A stretch of DNA of 64,000 bases. Source: Roseivivax sediminis. Its GTDB lineage: Bacteria > Pseudomonadota > Alphaproteobacteria > Rhodobacterales > Rhodobacteraceae. The position numbers were made by a program, and so were the translations under genes. The stretch's first letter is position 1; each line of letters starts with the position of its first letter. Positions 45,837-55,542 of the stretch are shown here, piece after piece. The notes under the pieces are model-generated. The model was not told the origin of the DNA and ran no database searches. It saw only the letters and a list, made by a program, of their open reading frames with translations. Where the stretch lies: the NCBI RefSeq assembly GCF_900112685.1, contig NZ_FOMS01000006.1, positions 1 to 64,000 of the forward strand, read 5' to 3'.

Positions 45837-45962
45837 TCAAGAGCCCGCGATCCAGGCGCCGAGCGCGAGAGCGCCAGCCACGACGGACACGGTCAGCATC
45901 CAGTCGCCGTTAAGCTTAAAGACCAGACGCAGCCCGCGATAACCTTGTGAGATCAGTTGCAT
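45837..45962 (-). CDS. 41-residue membrane microprotein upstream of bamA
   Basis: The frame encodes a 41-residue protein starting MQLISQGYRGLRLVFKLNGDW and ending in a hydrophobic helix (MLTVSVVAGALALGAWIAG). I believe comparable short proteins with an LRL...LN-type start and one helix occur near this place in other Rhodobacterales, but I cannot confirm it here. The ribosome binding site is weak. It lies between rseP and the bamA promoter, in the same direction, and is too short for most gene callers. Confidence 0.5.
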   Translation of the reverse strand: MQLISQGYRGLRLVFKLNGDWMLTVSVVAGALALGAWIAGS

Positions 45963-46090
45963 GGAAGCCACCAGTTGCCGTTCGTGAGCGTCGCTCGCAC
46001 GGTAAGCTGGCTTTGCGGCATTAATGCGGCGCGCAGCAGGCATTGCGGCGGCAGGCGCCGCAAATGCCTCGGCAATCAAGCAGGCCCGGA

Positions 46091-47434
46091 TCAGGGGCAG
46101 AAGATATCGTTGGTCAGCGCGAACACCATCAGGCCGAGCACCAGGGTCAGGCCGATGGACATCAGCACCTTGAGCGCGCGATCCGACGGCGGCCGGCCCG
46201 ACACTGCCTCGTAGGCGTAGAAACACAGGTGCCCGCCATCGAGCACCGGCACCGGAAAGAGATTCAGAAGACCCACCGCGGTCGACAGCACGGCGATGAA
46301 CCAGATGAAGCTTTCGGTGCCCTGGCTGGCCATCGCGCCCGATGTCTCGGCGATGCCGATGGGACCCGAGAGGTTGCAGGTGGAAATCGCGCCGGTGATC
46401 ATGTGCCAGAGACCCGAGATGGACCCGCGGATGATCTCTCCGGTCTGGACGACGGCCGATCCCGCGGCGGTGCCGATTCCCGGCGTTTCGGTCGCGGGGG
46501 CGAAGAACAGGCCGCCGGCGATGCCGATGCGGTAGACGGTGCGGAACGAGCCGCCCGGCTGCGGCTCATCGGTGCGGCGCGGCTCCAGCGTGATGTCGAG
46601 CGTCTCGCCTTCGCGCCAGACGGTGAGATCGAGCGGCGCGCCTTCGGAGCCTTCGACGATCTCGCGCAGGTCCTCGAACGCGACGATGGGCGTGCCGTTC
46701 ACCGCGCGGATGACGTCGCCGTCCTCAAGCCCCGCCTCGGAAGCGGCCGACAGCGGCACGACCTGGGAGGCCAGCGGCAGGTGGACGTAAGGCCCGGTGA
46801 CCGTCTGTTCGGTGCCGTCACGGAGGATGGTGTAGGACAGCTCCTCCTGTTCAGGCAGGCTGTCGAGGAAGTCCGCGAAGGCGCCTTCGCGGTCGAAGGG
46901 CGGCAGCGCCTCGCCCTCGATGGCGAGGATCTCGTCGCCGACGCGCAGTTCCTGCGTCACCGGCAGTTCCTGGAGCTCGCCCACGGTCAGGGGCTCGGCG
47001 GTGACGCCGCGGAGCATGAAGATGGCGGTGAAGACGATGATCGACAGGGCGAAGTTGAACAATGGCCCGGCGGCGACGGTGGCGGCGCGCGCCCAGAGCG
47101 GGGCGCCGTGCATCGTGCTGCGGCGTTCGTCGGCGGTCAGGCCGGTCATCGCGTCGCCGTCGGTGCCGCCCGAGGCGTTGGAATCGCCCCGGAACTTGAC
47201 GTAGCCGCCCAGCGGAAAGAGCGCGAACTGCCATTGCGTGCCGCGCTTGTCGGTGCGCGAGAACAGCACGGGCCCGAAGCCGAGCGAAAAGACGTCGGCA
47301 TGGATGCCCGACCAGCGCCCGACGATGTAATGGCCGTATTCGTGGATCGCGACGATGACCGACAGGGCGATAACGAACGCCACGAGTGTCCAGAGCAAGC
47401 CGCCGAACTGCGGCACCAGCGTGACGATGTCCAA
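46091..47434 (-). CDS. rseP: Site-2 intramembrane protease RseP
   Basis: RseP cuts transmembrane substrates such as anti-sigma factors and signal-peptide remnants. The 447-residue protein has the zinc motif HEYGH (residues 31-35), a PDZ pair between about 130 and 290, and a C-terminal LFPVPVLDGGHL carrying the third metal ligand. It lies between dxr and the bamA region, the usual gene order. Confidence 0.95.
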   Translation of the reverse strand: MDIVTLVPQFGGLLWTLVAFVIALSVIVAIHEYGHYIVGRWSGIHADVFSLGFGPVLFSRTDKRGTQWQFALFPLGGYVKFRGDSNASGGTDGDAMTGLTADERRSTMHGAPLWARAATVAAGPLFNFALSIIVFTAIFMLRGVTAEPLTVGELQELPVTQELRVGDEILAIEGEALPPFDREGAFADFLDSLPEQEELSYTILRDGTEQTVTGPYVHLPLASQVVPLSAASEAGLEDGDVIRAVNGTPIVAFEDLREIVEGSEGAPLDLTVWREGETLDITLEPRRTDEPQPGGSFRTVYRIGIAGGLFFAPATETPGIGTAAGSAVVQTGEIIRGSISGLWHMITGAISTCNLSGPIGIAETSGAMASQGTESFIWFIAVLSTAVGLLNLFPVPVLDGGHLCFYAYEAVSGRPPSDRALKVLMSIGLTLVLGLMVFALTNDIFCP

Positions 47435-47461
47435 GGTCCCCGTTCCCCTTTATTCGTAAAG

Positions 47462-48637
47462 CTATGCGACTTCCGCAATGATGCCGTGAGCCGCCTCTCT
47501 GGCGAGTTGGTCGGCGCGGCTGACCTTATCAAGGTCGATCACGGCATCATCAAGGCTTCGCTCGGCTGAAAGCCTGTCGAGCGTCTCTGCGACAACATCG
47601 GCCATCTGCAGAAAGCCGATGCGCCGGGCGATGAAGGCGTCGAGCGCCACCTCCTTGGCGGCGTTGAACACCGCGCCCGAAAGGCCGCCGGCCTCCATCA
47701 CCTCGCGCGCAAGGCGCAGCGCGGGCCAGCGCGTCTCGTCGGCGGGGCGGAAGGTCATCTGCCCGATCGCGGCGAGGTCGAGCCGCTGGACCGGCAGCGC
47801 CCGGCGCGCCGGGTGGTTGAGCGCGAAACCGATGGCGTGACGCATGTCGGGCGGGCCGACATGCGCCATCAGCGCGCCATCGGTGAAACCGACGAGCGCG
47901 TGCACCAGGCTTTCGGGATGCACGACGGTTTCGATCTGAACCGGGTCGAGCCCGAAGAATTCCCGCGTTTCAATGAGTTCCAGCGCCTTGTTGAACATCG
48001 ACGCGCTGTCGATGGTGATGCGCTGGCCCATCGCCCAGTTGGGATGCGTGGCGGCCTCTTCCGGCGTGGCGGCGGCGAGCTTTTCCAGCGGCCAGTCGCG
48101 GAAGGCGCCGCCCGACGCGGTGATGATGACACGCTCGACCGCCGCCATGTCCTCGCCGATGAGGGCTTGGAACACGGCGGAATGCTCGCTGTCGACCGGC
48201 AGGACGCGGCCGCCGTGGCGCTTGGCCGCCGCGAGCATCAGGGGCCCGGCGCAGACCATGCTTTCCTTGTTGGCCAGCGCCAAGGTCGCCCCCTGCTCCA
48301 GCGCGGCCAGGCCCGGCGCGAGGCCCGCGGCCCCGACGATCGCCGACATCACCCAGTCGGCGGGGCGCGATGCGGCCTCGACCAGCGCGCCCTGCCCGGC
48401 CGCCGCCGCGACACCCGATCCGGCCAACGCGGCGCGCAGGGCCGGCAGTTCGTCCTCGTGACATGTCACGGCGATCTCGGCGCCCAGCTCTGTCGCGTCG
48501 GCGGCGAGTTGGCCGATATTGCGACCGCCGGTCAGCGCGACGACCGAGTACGCCTCGGGCTCTCGCCGGACGAGGTCGATGGTGTTCTGGCCGATGGATC
48601 CTGTGGCGCCGAAAATCGAGATCCGCCGCCGGCTCAC
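47462..48637 (-). CDS. dxr: 1-deoxy-D-xylulose-5-phosphate reductoisomerase
   Basis: Dxr makes MEP, the committed step of the non-mevalonate isoprenoid path that feeds undecaprenyl phosphate. The 391-residue protein has the NADPH motif IFGATGSIGQNTIDL, the metal ligands in LPVDSEHSAVFQ and the loop ITASGGAFRDWP. It also has NWAMGQRITIDSASMFNKALE. It starts at GTG 48637, overlapping the cdsA stop (GTGA), which confirms the unit uppS-cdsA-dxr-rseP. Confidence 0.96.
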   Translation of the reverse strand: MSRRRISIFGATGSIGQNTIDLVRREPEAYSVVALTGGRNIGQLAADATELGAEIAVTCHEDELPALRAALAGSGVAAAAGQGALVEAASRPADWVMSAIVGAAGLAPGLAALEQGATLALANKESMVCAGPLMLAAAKRHGGRVLPVDSEHSAVFQALIGEDMAAVERVIITASGGAFRDWPLEKLAAATPEEAATHPNWAMGQRITIDSASMFNKALELIETREFFGLDPVQIETVVHPESLVHALVGFTDGALMAHVGPPDMRHAIGFALNHPARRALPVQRLDLAAIGQMTFRPADETRWPALRLAREVMEAGGLSGAVFNAAKEVALDAFIARRIGFLQMADVVAETLDRLSAERSLDDAVIDLDKVSRADQLAREAAHGIIAEVA

Positions 48638-49437
48638 GGAAACACCCCGGGTATGCCCGGCGGAAAGCCGACGAGCTGCGCCGCGATCAGCACGAAGAGC
48701 GACGCGCCCAGCATGCCGTCGAAGCGGTCGAAAAGCCCGCCGTGACCGGGGATGAGGGTGGAGCTGTCCTTGACCCCTGCCCGCCGTTTGATGGCGCTTT
48801 CGGCGATGTCGCCGATCTGGCTGGCCATGGAGGCGGCGACCGACAGGCCGAAGAGCCCGGCATCGGCGCGGGTGAAGTAGACGAAGCCGGCGCTGACGAT
48901 CAGCGCCGCGGCCCAGCCGCCGATGGCGCCCGACCAGGTCTTCTTGGGGCTGACGCGCGGCCACAGGAGCTTGCCGCCGATGGAGCGGCCGCAGAAATAG
49001 CCGGCGATATCGGTGGCGACGACCACGAGGATCAGCCACATCAGCCACTCGATGCCGTAGCGGTCGCGCAGGACGATCATGCCGAAGCCCGCCAGCAGGA
49101 TCAGCGCGGCGAAGCTGGCATATGTCACACCCCCCCGCTCCATCTGGCCGAGGCCGAGCATGGAGGGCGCGAGCACCAGCGGCAGTGCGAAGGCGGGCGG
49201 CACCTCGGACGCGATCAGCATTGCCGCGAAGGCCGCGATACCGAGCACGTAGGGCGAGCGGTCGCGCTTGGCGTCGAGCATGGACACCAGCTCCCACACC
49301 ATCACGCCGCAGACGAGGGCGACGAAGATATGGAACACGACGCCCCCGGCCCAGACCGCGGCGACGCCCAGCAGCACCATGACGGCGGCAGAGGTCAGGC
49401 GCTCGCCCAGATCGTCCCACTTCGAGCGCAGGCTCAT
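48634..49437 (-). CDS. cdsA: Phosphatidate cytidylyltransferase
   Basis: CdsA forms CDP-diacylglycerol for phospholipid synthesis. The 267-residue membrane protein has several helices and the C-terminal family signature beginning SAIKRRAGVKDSSTLIPGHGGLFDRFDGM, preceded by VSPKKTWSGAIGG. Its ATG overlaps the uppS stop (ATGA). Confidence 0.95.
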   Translation of the reverse strand: MSLRSKWDDLGERLTSAAVMVLLGVAAVWAGGVVFHIFVALVCGVMVWELVSMLDAKRDRSPYVLGIAAFAAMLIASEVPPAFALPLVLAPSMLGLGQMERGGVTYASFAALILLAGFGMIVLRDRYGIEWLMWLILVVVATDIAGYFCGRSIGGKLLWPRVSPKKTWSGAIGGWAAALIVSAGFVYFTRADAGLFGLSVAASMASQIGDIAESAIKRRAGVKDSSTLIPGHGGLFDRFDGMLGASLFVLIAAQLVGFPPGIPGVFP

Positions 49438-50159
49438 GCGGAGATGGCACCGTAGCGACGTTCGCGCCCGCCGAAGCTCGCGGTCAGACGTGCGAATTCG
49501 TCGGCGCTGAAATCGGGCCAGAGCGTATCGACGAACTCGTACTCGGCATAGGCCGACTGCCAGAGCAGGAAGTTGGAGATGCGGGCCTCGCCCGAGGTGC
49601 GGATCACCAGGTCGGGATCGGGCAGCAGGCAGGTGTCGAGGTAGCGCGGCAACGTCTCCTCGCCGATCTCGGCGGGATCGAGCCGGCCGGCGGCGACGTC
49701 CTCGGCCAGCCGCTTGGTGGCGCGGGCAACCTCGTCCCGGCCGCCGTAATTGAGCGCGATGGTCAGGTTGACCCCTGTGCAATGGGCGGTCATCGCCTCG
49801 AGCTCGTCCATAAGGGTGCGCAGCTTGTCGTCTAGCCTCAGGCGGTCACCGATGAAGCGCACGCGCACGTTCTCTTCGCGCAGCGACCGGGCCTCCTGCG
49901 TGATGTAGCGGCGGAAGAGGCTCATCAGCCCCGCCACCTCGGACTGCGTGCGTTTCCAGTTCTCCGTGGAGAAGGCGAAGATCGTCAGATACTCGACGCC
50001 CACGTCCGGGCAGGCCTCGACGATTTCGCGCACGCGGCGCGCGCCGGCCTGGTGGCCGAAGAGCCGCGGGCGGCCGCGTCCCTGCGCCCAGCGTCCGTTG
50101 CCGTCCATGATGACCGCCACGTGGCGCGGGCCACCGCAGTCGCGGATCGGTTTGACCAT
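49434..50159 (-). CDS. uppS: Undecaprenyl diphosphate synthase
   Basis: UppS condenses isopentenyl units into the C55 carrier lipid for cell wall and LPS. The 241-residue protein has HVAVIMDGNGRWAQGRGRPRLFGHQAGA with the catalytic Asp, then TIFAFSTENWKR. The closing motif LVIRTSGEARISNFLLWQSAY also fits the cis-prenyltransferase family. It follows frr by about 84 bases. Confidence 0.97.
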   Translation of the reverse strand: MVKPIRDCGGPRHVAVIMDGNGRWAQGRGRPRLFGHQAGARRVREIVEACPDVGVEYLTIFAFSTENWKRTQSEVAGLMSLFRRYITQEARSLREENVRVRFIGDRLRLDDKLRTLMDELEAMTAHCTGVNLTIALNYGGRDEVARATKRLAEDVAAGRLDPAEIGEETLPRYLDTCLLPDPDLVIRTSGEARISNFLLWQSAYAEYEFVDTLWPDFSADEFARLTASFGGRERRYGAISA

Positions 50160-50243
50160 CTGAGGTCTCTCCTTTTCGTGCCCCTGCCCCGGGTTGCTTC
50201 GCGGTCCGTCCTTCCCCCTCCCCCGGCAGCGCCGGGGGCAGGA

Positions 50244-50804
50244 TCAGACCTGCATGATCTCTTCCTGCTTGGTCTCGAGCGCCTTGTCGACCTTCGCGAT
50301 ATATTCGTCGGTCAGGTTCTGGACCTCGGTTTCCCAGAACTTCGCATCGTCCTCGGACATATTGTCCTTGTTCTTCTTGATCGTCTCCATGCCGTCGCGG
50401 CGGACGTTGCGGATCGACACCCGCGCGCCCTCCGCGTACTGGCCGGCGACCTTGCCGAGCTCGCGGCGGCGCTCCTCGTTCAGCTCCGGGATCGGCAGCA
50501 TGATGATGGTGCCGTTCATCTGCGGATTGATGCCGAGACCGGAATCGCGGATCGCCTTCTCGACCTTGTTCACCAGGCTCTTGTCCCAGACATTGATCGT
50601 GACCATCCGCGGCTCAGGAACGTTGACGGTGCCGACCTGATTGATCGGCGTCATCTGGCCGTAAGCCTCGACCTGCACCGGCTCCAGCATGGAGGCCGAG
50701 GCGCGTCCGGTGCGCAGGGAGGCAAACTCGGTGCGCAGGTTGCTCATCGCGCCTTCCATTCGGCGGGTCAGGTCGTCGGTGTCGAGTTCGAAATCGTCTG
50801 CCAT
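50244..50804 (-). CDS. frr: Ribosome recycling factor
   Basis: Frr splits ribosomes after termination together with EF-G. The 186-residue protein has the three-helix bundle sequence [51 protein letters not shown] and [13 protein letters not shown]. The usual partner pyrH is not directly upstream here; miaA is divergent instead. The stop is followed by a G/C hairpin (about 50221-50240) without a U-run. Confidence 0.97.
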   Translation of the reverse strand: MADDFELDTDDLTRRMEGAMSNLRTEFASLRTGRASASMLEPVQVEAYGQMTPINQVGTVNVPEPRMVTINVWDKSLVNKVEKAIRDSGLGINPQMNGTIIMLPIPELNEERRRELGKVAGQYAEGARVSIRNVRRDGMETIKKNKDNMSEDDAKFWETEVQNLTDEYIAKVDKALETKQEEIMQV

Positions 50805-51116
50805 GGGGGTGTCGCGTCTTCCGTTCTGTGCAAGCGCTCCGAGGGGGCGCCGGTTGCCGCCGACCATAGGCCCAAGCGGCCGGTGTTGTATAGGGGCGCC
50901 CGGCCCGCGGGCGCCTGCGAAACGGGCATCGGCGGGACGAAGCGCAATGTCGTGAGCGCGTGTTGCGCCCGGGCCGCGCAGCGGTCTAGATTCGCTCTGT
51001 CTGATGTCGGAAAACCGTCCCGGGGACAATGGTGCGCGCACGGGTCGGTCGACATCTGCGCGCTTTGGGAAACGGATTGACCGGGGCGCGGCGCCCCGGA
51101 AAGGATCGAGCACGGC
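50805..51116. other. Divergent intergenic region between frr and miaA
   Basis: No gene is supported here. A plus-strand promoter candidate is present: TTGCGC (50963-50968), 18 bases, TAGATT (50987-50992). It could drive miaA with a leader of about 115 bases. The promoter of frr should also lie here but was not identified. Confidence 0.4.
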
Positions 51117-52004
51117 ATGCGAGCCCTGGCAGACATCCCGCCCGACCGACCGGTGCTGATCGCCGGGCCGACGGCGAGCGGCAAGTCGGGGCTGGCGCTC
51201 GAGATCGCCGCGCGGCAGGGCGGCGTGATCGTCAATGCCGACGCGATCCAGGTGTTCTCGGACTGGCGCGTGCTGACCGCACGCCCGACGCCCCAGGAGG
51301 AGGCCGCTGCGCCGCATGTGCTCTACGGACATGTTCCGGGCGATGCGCCCTATTCGGTCGGCCGCTGGCTGCGCGATCTCGCCCCGATCCTGGAGGGGCC
51401 CGAACGGCCGATCGTCGTCGGCGGCACCGGGCTCTATTTCGCCGCGCTGACCGAGGGACTGGCCGATATCCCCGAAACCGATGCCGCGACGCGGGCTCTG
51501 TCCGAGGCGAGGATGGCCCGCGAGGGCCGAGGAGCGCTTCTGGACGAGCTCGACGCCGAGACGCGAGCGCGGATCGACCCGCTCAACCCTGTGCGTGTTC
51601 AGCGCGCCTGGGAAGTGCAGCACATGACCGGGCGCGGCATCGCCGCCTGGCAGGACGACACGCCGCCGCCGCTCCTGCCGCTGGACCGGACGCATGCCAT
51701 CGTCGTCGACGCGCCGAAGGATTGGCTCGACCCGCGTATCGCCGCGCGCTTCGAAACAATGCTTGCCGCGGGCGCCCTCGACGAGGCGCGCGAAAACGCA
51801 CCCAGCTTCACACCGGACCGTCCCTCCGCCAAGGCCATCGGCGCGCGCGAGTTGATCGCGCATGTCGCCGGCACGCTCGACCTCGACACCGCGCGGGCCC
51901 GCGCGGTCACGCAGACCCGCCAGTTCGCCAAACGCCAGCGCACCTGGTTCCGCGCCCGCATGGGCGCCTGGACCCCCTGGACCCCGGCCGAGGAGGCCGC
52001 CTGA
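51117..52004 (+). CDS. miaA: tRNA dimethylallyltransferase
   Basis: MiaA adds the dimethylallyl group to A37 of UNN-reading tRNAs. The 295-residue protein has the P-loop [34 protein letters not shown] and [12 protein letters not shown]. The later part includes [11 protein letters not shown] and [15 protein letters not shown]. It is followed after four bases by an AraC-type gene. Confidence 0.95.
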   Translation: MRALADIPPDRPVLIAGPTASGKSGLALEIAARQGGVIVNADAIQVFSDWRVLTARPTPQEEAAAPHVLYGHVPGDAPYSVGRWLRDLAPILEGPERPIVVGGTGLYFAALTEGLADIPETDAATRALSEARMAREGRGALLDELDAETRARIDPLNPVRVQRAWEVQHMTGRGIAAWQDDTPPPLLPLDRTHAIVVDAPKDWLDPRIAARFETMLAAGALDEARENAPSFTPDRPSAKAIGARELIAHVAGTLDLDTARARAVTQTRQFAKRQRTWFRARMGAWTPWTPAEEAA

Positions 52005-52008
52005 ACCC

Positions 52009-52890
52009 ATGTCGACCGGACCCGCCTTCCTGCACCAGCCCTCGCGCATCCACGAACCGGTGGAAGCGCCGCGGCAGGTGCTCTGCCAACCTTTCGCGCA
52101 GGTCGTGGGCCAGTCGCCCTGGCGCATGAGCCTCCTGCACGACCGCCCCGACGACCTGCTGCTCTGGGTCACGCGCGGCCAGGGCAAGATCGTCATCGAC
52201 GGCGTGCGCCGCGGCCTCGGCGTGAACAACGCGGTGTTCCTGCCCGCCGGCACGCTGATGGCCGTGGACCTCGGGCCGCAGAGCCTTGCCCAGGTGATCC
52301 AGAGCCCGCCGGGCCTCACCGACCGGCTGCCCAGGTCGCCGCTGCACCTGCGTCCGCGCGAATCGCTCGCCCAGGCCGAGCTGACCGGCGAGATCGAGGC
52401 GATGCAGCGCGAGATCGCGCGCGACCGGCCGATGGTGCAGGACGCGCTCGCGGCGCACCTGACGCTGGTGGCGGTCTGGCTGGAGCGTCAGCGCAGCGAA
52501 GCCCCCGTCGATGCCCCGCGCGAGACCGCGGCCGACCGGCTGGTGCGGCGCTACGCACAGCTTCTGGTGGCGCATCACCGCTCCGACCGGGTGATGTCCG
52601 ATTATGCCGACATGCTCGACGTCACGCCGACGCACCTGTCGCGCACCGCCAAGGCCGCCTGCGGGCGCAGCGCCGCCGAGATGCTGACCGAACGCGTGGT
52701 CTACGCCGCGCGCGAGATGCTGTCGGAGCCCGAGCCGCCGGTCGGCGAGGTCGCCGAGGCGCTCGGCTTCAACAGCGCGGCCTATTTCGGCCGCTTCGTG
52801 CAGACCCATACCGGCGCCACCCCGACCGACCTGCGCGCCCGCGCCGGTCGCGACGCGCCCGCGACGCCGCTTTCGGCCCGCCGCCCATGA
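52009..52890 (+). CDS. AraC-family transcriptional regulator
   Basis: The 293-residue protein has a cupin-like sensor half (about 20-110) and a C-terminal double helix-turn-helix (about 190-285). The latter reads [32 protein letters not shown] and [31 protein letters not shown]. Its stop overlaps the start of the solute-binding protein gene, so it probably regulates or responds to that transport system. The inducer is unknown. Confidence 0.9.
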   Translation: MSTGPAFLHQPSRIHEPVEAPRQVLCQPFAQVVGQSPWRMSLLHDRPDDLLLWVTRGQGKIVIDGVRRGLGVNNAVFLPAGTLMAVDLGPQSLAQVIQSPPGLTDRLPRSPLHLRPRESLAQAELTGEIEAMQREIARDRPMVQDALAAHLTLVAVWLERQRSEAPVDAPRETAADRLVRRYAQLLVAHHRSDRVMSDYADMLDVTPTHLSRTAKAACGRSAAEMLTERVVYAAREMLSEPEPPVGEVAEALGFNSAAYFGRFVQTHTGATPTDLRARAGRDAPATPLSARRP

Positions 52891-54542
52891 GCCGGCCCGG
52901 GCGGGGACACGAGGCGCTGCCCGGCCTTGTCCGGGCGCTGGACCGGGGAGGATTGTCGCGGCGCGAATTCCTGACACGCGCGACCGCGCAGGGGCTCACG
53001 ACGGCGGGCGCATACGCTGCCGGCGGCCTCGCCGCCCGGGCAGAGTCGCCGGCGCGGCGCCCGGGCGGCACCTTGCGCATCCAGCAGGAGGTGCGCCCGC
53101 TCAAGGATCCGCGCACCTTCGACTGGTCCGAGATCGCCAATGTCAGCCGCGGCTGGCTGGAATACCTCGTCGAGTACCAGTCCGACGGAACCCTGCGCGG
53201 CATGCTGCTGTCGGACTGGGAGGTCAACGCGGACGCCACCGAATACCTTCTGCGCCTGCGTCCGGGCGTGACCTGGAACGACGGGACCGCCTTCACCGCC
53301 GAGGATGTCGCGCGGATGTTCGACTATTGGTGCGACGGGTCGGTCGAGGGCAACGCGATGGCCGCCAGCCTCGCGGTGCTGGTCGATCCCGACACCAACC
53401 GGCTGCGGGACGGCGCGGTCAGGACCGAGGAGGGCGCCGTGCGACTGCGCCTGCCCCGCTCCGACGCGACGCTGATCGTGGCGCTTGCCGATTATCCCGC
53501 GGCGGTTCTGCCCCAGGGCTTCGACCCGGACACGATGCTCGAGCAACCGGTCGGCACCGGGCCTTACCTGCCCGAGAGCCTGAGCCCCGAGGACCGCGCC
53601 GTGCTGGTGCGCAACGACGATCACGCCTGGTGGGGCGCGGCGCTGCCCGGATGGGGGCCGGCCACGCTCGAGCGGATCGAGTTCATCGACCTAGGCACCG
53701 ACCCGGCAAGCTGGATCCGCGCCATCGAGGAGGATCGCGTCGACATGCTCTACGAGAATGTCGGCCGCTTCATCGACGCGGCCGACGCGCTCGGCTGGTC
53801 GCGGTTCGAGACACCCACGGCGGCGACCCTGGTGCTGCGCGGCAATCAGAACGCGGAGGTCGGGGGCCATGCGCTCTATGCGAACCCGGCCGTGCGCCGC
53901 GCGCTGGCGCTCGCGGTCGACAACGGCGTGTGCCTGGAGCTCGGCTATGGCGGCCGCGGCACGCTGGCGGCCAACGACCATGTCGCGCCGATCCAGCCCG
54001 ACCATGCCGATCTCGGGCCGGCGGCGTACGACCCCGACGCGGCGCGCCAGCTCGTGATCCGGGAAGGGCTGCTGGAGGTCGAGCACGAGATCGTCACGCT
54101 CGACGACGGCGTCGCGCGGCGCACCGGGGAAGCCATGGTGGCACTGTTGCGCGATGCCGGGATCGAGGCGCGCCAGAGCGTGCTGCCCGGGTCGCAATTC
54201 TGGTCGGCCTGGACCGAGTACCCGCTGTCGATCACCGAGTGGAATCACCGCCCGCTCGGCGTGCAGACATTGGCGCTCGCCTACCGCTCGGGCGCGGCCT
54301 GGAACGAGACCGGCTATGCCAATCCCGATTTCGACGCGGCGCTCGACCGGGCGCTGGCGCTGGCCGATCCGGCCGAGCGATCCGAGGTGATGGCCGAGTT
54401 GCAGGCGATGCTGCGCGAGGACGCGGTGATCGTGCAGCCCTACTGGCGCGCGCTTTTCCGGCATGCGCGACCCGATGTCCTCGGAGCCGAGATGCATCCC
54501 GCCTTCGAGATCCATCTCTACGCGCTCGGCTTTGCGTCCTGA
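52887..54542 (+). CDS. ABC-type peptide/opine solute-binding protein with Tat signal
   Basis: The 551-residue protein has a twin-arginine signal (SRREFL at about 24-29) and the SBP_bac_5 body, with [20 protein letters not shown] and, later, the C-terminal lobe. It would capture an oligopeptide, opine or glycoside in the periplasm. No permease or ATPase genes lie nearby, so the partners are elsewhere or it works as a sensor. It overlaps the AraC gene by four bases (ATGA). The ending [10 protein letters not shown] is typical of the family. Confidence 0.9.
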   Translation: MSRPGRGHEALPGLVRALDRGGLSRREFLTRATAQGLTTAGAYAAGGLAARAESPARRPGGTLRIQQEVRPLKDPRTFDWSEIANVSRGWLEYLVEYQSDGTLRGMLLSDWEVNADATEYLLRLRPGVTWNDGTAFTAEDVARMFDYWCDGSVEGNAMAASLAVLVDPDTNRLRDGAVRTEEGAVRLRLPRSDATLIVALADYPAAVLPQGFDPDTMLEQPVGTGPYLPESLSPEDRAVLVRNDDHAWWGAALPGWGPATLERIEFIDLGTDPASWIRAIEEDRVDMLYENVGRFIDAADALGWSRFETPTAATLVLRGNQNAEVGGHALYANPAVRRALALAVDNGVCLELGYGGRGTLAANDHVAPIQPDHADLGPAAYDPDAARQLVIREGLLEVEHEIVTLDDGVARRTGEAMVALLRDAGIEARQSVLPGSQFWSAWTEYPLSITEWNHRPLGVQTLALAYRSGAAWNETGYANPDFDAALDRALALADPAERSEVMAELQAMLREDAVIVQPYWRALFRHARPDVLGAEMHPAFEIHLYALGFAS

Positions 54543-54570
54543 GGCCGGCGCCGGTCGGGGCTCCGCCCCC

Positions 54571-54606
54571 TACACCCCCCGGAGTATTTGCCGGCCCAAG
54601 GAAGCA
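54571..54606. repeat. Dispersed intergenic repeat family 'GGAGTATTT', copy B
   Basis: It reads ACCCCCCGGAGTATTTG, then CCGGCCCAAGGAAGCAG. It lies just after a GGGGC-TCC-GCCCC hairpin (54557-54569) downstream of the solute-binding protein gene. It is a diverged version of 27389-27427. Confidence 0.55.
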
Positions 54607-54620
54607 GCAGAGACGCACCC

Positions 54621-54661
54621 GGCTTCTTTGGGCCCGAAATACTCCCGCCGGAGGCGTCCGG
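54621..54661. repeat. Dispersed intergenic repeat family 'GGAGTATTT', copy C (inverted)
   Basis: Its reverse complement reads GGACGCCTCCGGCGGGAGTA followed by TTTCGGGCCCAAAGAAGCC, differing from copy A at only three positions. Together with copy B it makes an inverted pair about 15 bases apart, between converging genes. Confidence 0.65.
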
Positions 54662-54687
54662 CGGCGGTCACGGTCGCTGGCGTCGGG

Positions 54688-55317
54688 TCAGTGTCCCCAG
54701 ATCACCTTCACGTAGTTCTGGGTTTCGCTGTAGGGCGGCACGCCGTCGTGGCGTTCGACCGCGCCGGGGCCGGCATTGTAGGCGGCGAGCGCCAGGCGCC
54801 AGGAACGGAACTTGACGAACTGGGTCTTGAGGTAGCGCGCCCCGCCTTCGAGGTTCTGGCCAGGGTCGTGCGGATCGACGCCGAGAAGCCGCGCGGTCTG
54901 CGGCATCAGCTGCGCCAGGCCCAGCGCGCCCTTGTGCGACTTGGCATTCGGGTTCCAGCCCGATTCCTGCTGCACGAGCCTGAGAAAAAGATCCTCGGGA
55001 ATGCCGTGCTTGCGCGCTGCGGCGCGCGCCACCGGCAGGAACTCGCCGCGGTAGCGGCCGCGCCAGGCGGGCGAGACACCCTCGCCGGCGGCAGCGTCGG
55101 GACCCCACTTGGTCGGCGTGACGACACTCGGCGGCTGCAGCCGCACGGAATTGTTGTATTGTTGCGCCGCCCGGCTATCGAGCACCCGGGTCTGCGACGA
55201 AAACAGCCGCGAGCGGTTCTTCGTCGACAGCACGTCGGCCATCGCGGCGCCGGTGGCGGTGAACGGCAGGAGCGCGCAAAGCGCGACCCCGCCCGCGAAA
55301 CGCAATGTCGTGAGCAT
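54688..55317 (-). CDS. Lytic transglycosylase (SLT type)
   Basis: The 209-residue protein has a signal peptide (about 1-27). Its catalytic domain contains the Glu in [29 protein letters not shown] (Glu118) and the later [14 protein letters not shown]. It cuts peptidoglycan glycan strands to leave anhydromuramyl ends. No membrane anchor or peptidoglycan-binding domain is seen. It converges with the solute-binding protein gene and is divergent from ssb. Confidence 0.92.
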   Translation of the reverse strand: MLTTLRFAGGVALCALLPFTATGAAMADVLSTKNRSRLFSSQTRVLDSRAAQQYNNSVRLQPPSVVTPTKWGPDAAAGEGVSPAWRGRYRGEFLPVARAAARKHGIPEDLFLRLVQQESGWNPNAKSHKGALGLAQLMPQTARLLGVDPHDPGQNLEGGARYLKTQFVKFRSWRLALAAYNAGPGAVERHDGVPPYSETQNYVKVIWGH

Positions 55318-55542
55318 CGTCCCTCGCTGTCCCCTCGGGGCCTCTGGCCCTCTGCGCGCGACTATACCGGATCGGCGCGATCACGCCACCCCCCCGCCGG
55401 CGGATGGCCTCACGGCGGGCAAGGCGACGTTAACCTTAATCGGTTCCGATGGCCGCGGCACTGGTGTAGGGTCCGCCAGATCGGCGGCCCGGCCCCGGGC
55501 AGAATCGCCGCAGGACGCGCAGAGGCAAGACAGAGAGGTCAC

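Noticed and set aside
50221-50240. CCCCGGC/GCCGGGG hairpin after frr as a terminator
   Set aside because: There is no U-run on the minus strand, and the hairpin is G/C only.
50943-50957. CGCAATGTCGTGAGC shared with the start of the transglycosylase gene near 55305
   Set aside because: The 15-base match has no surrounding similarity and is expected by chance in a GC-rich window.
55318-55542. TTAACCTTAATC as a CtrA site upstream of ssb
   Set aside because: The half-sites are only two bases apart, not seven.
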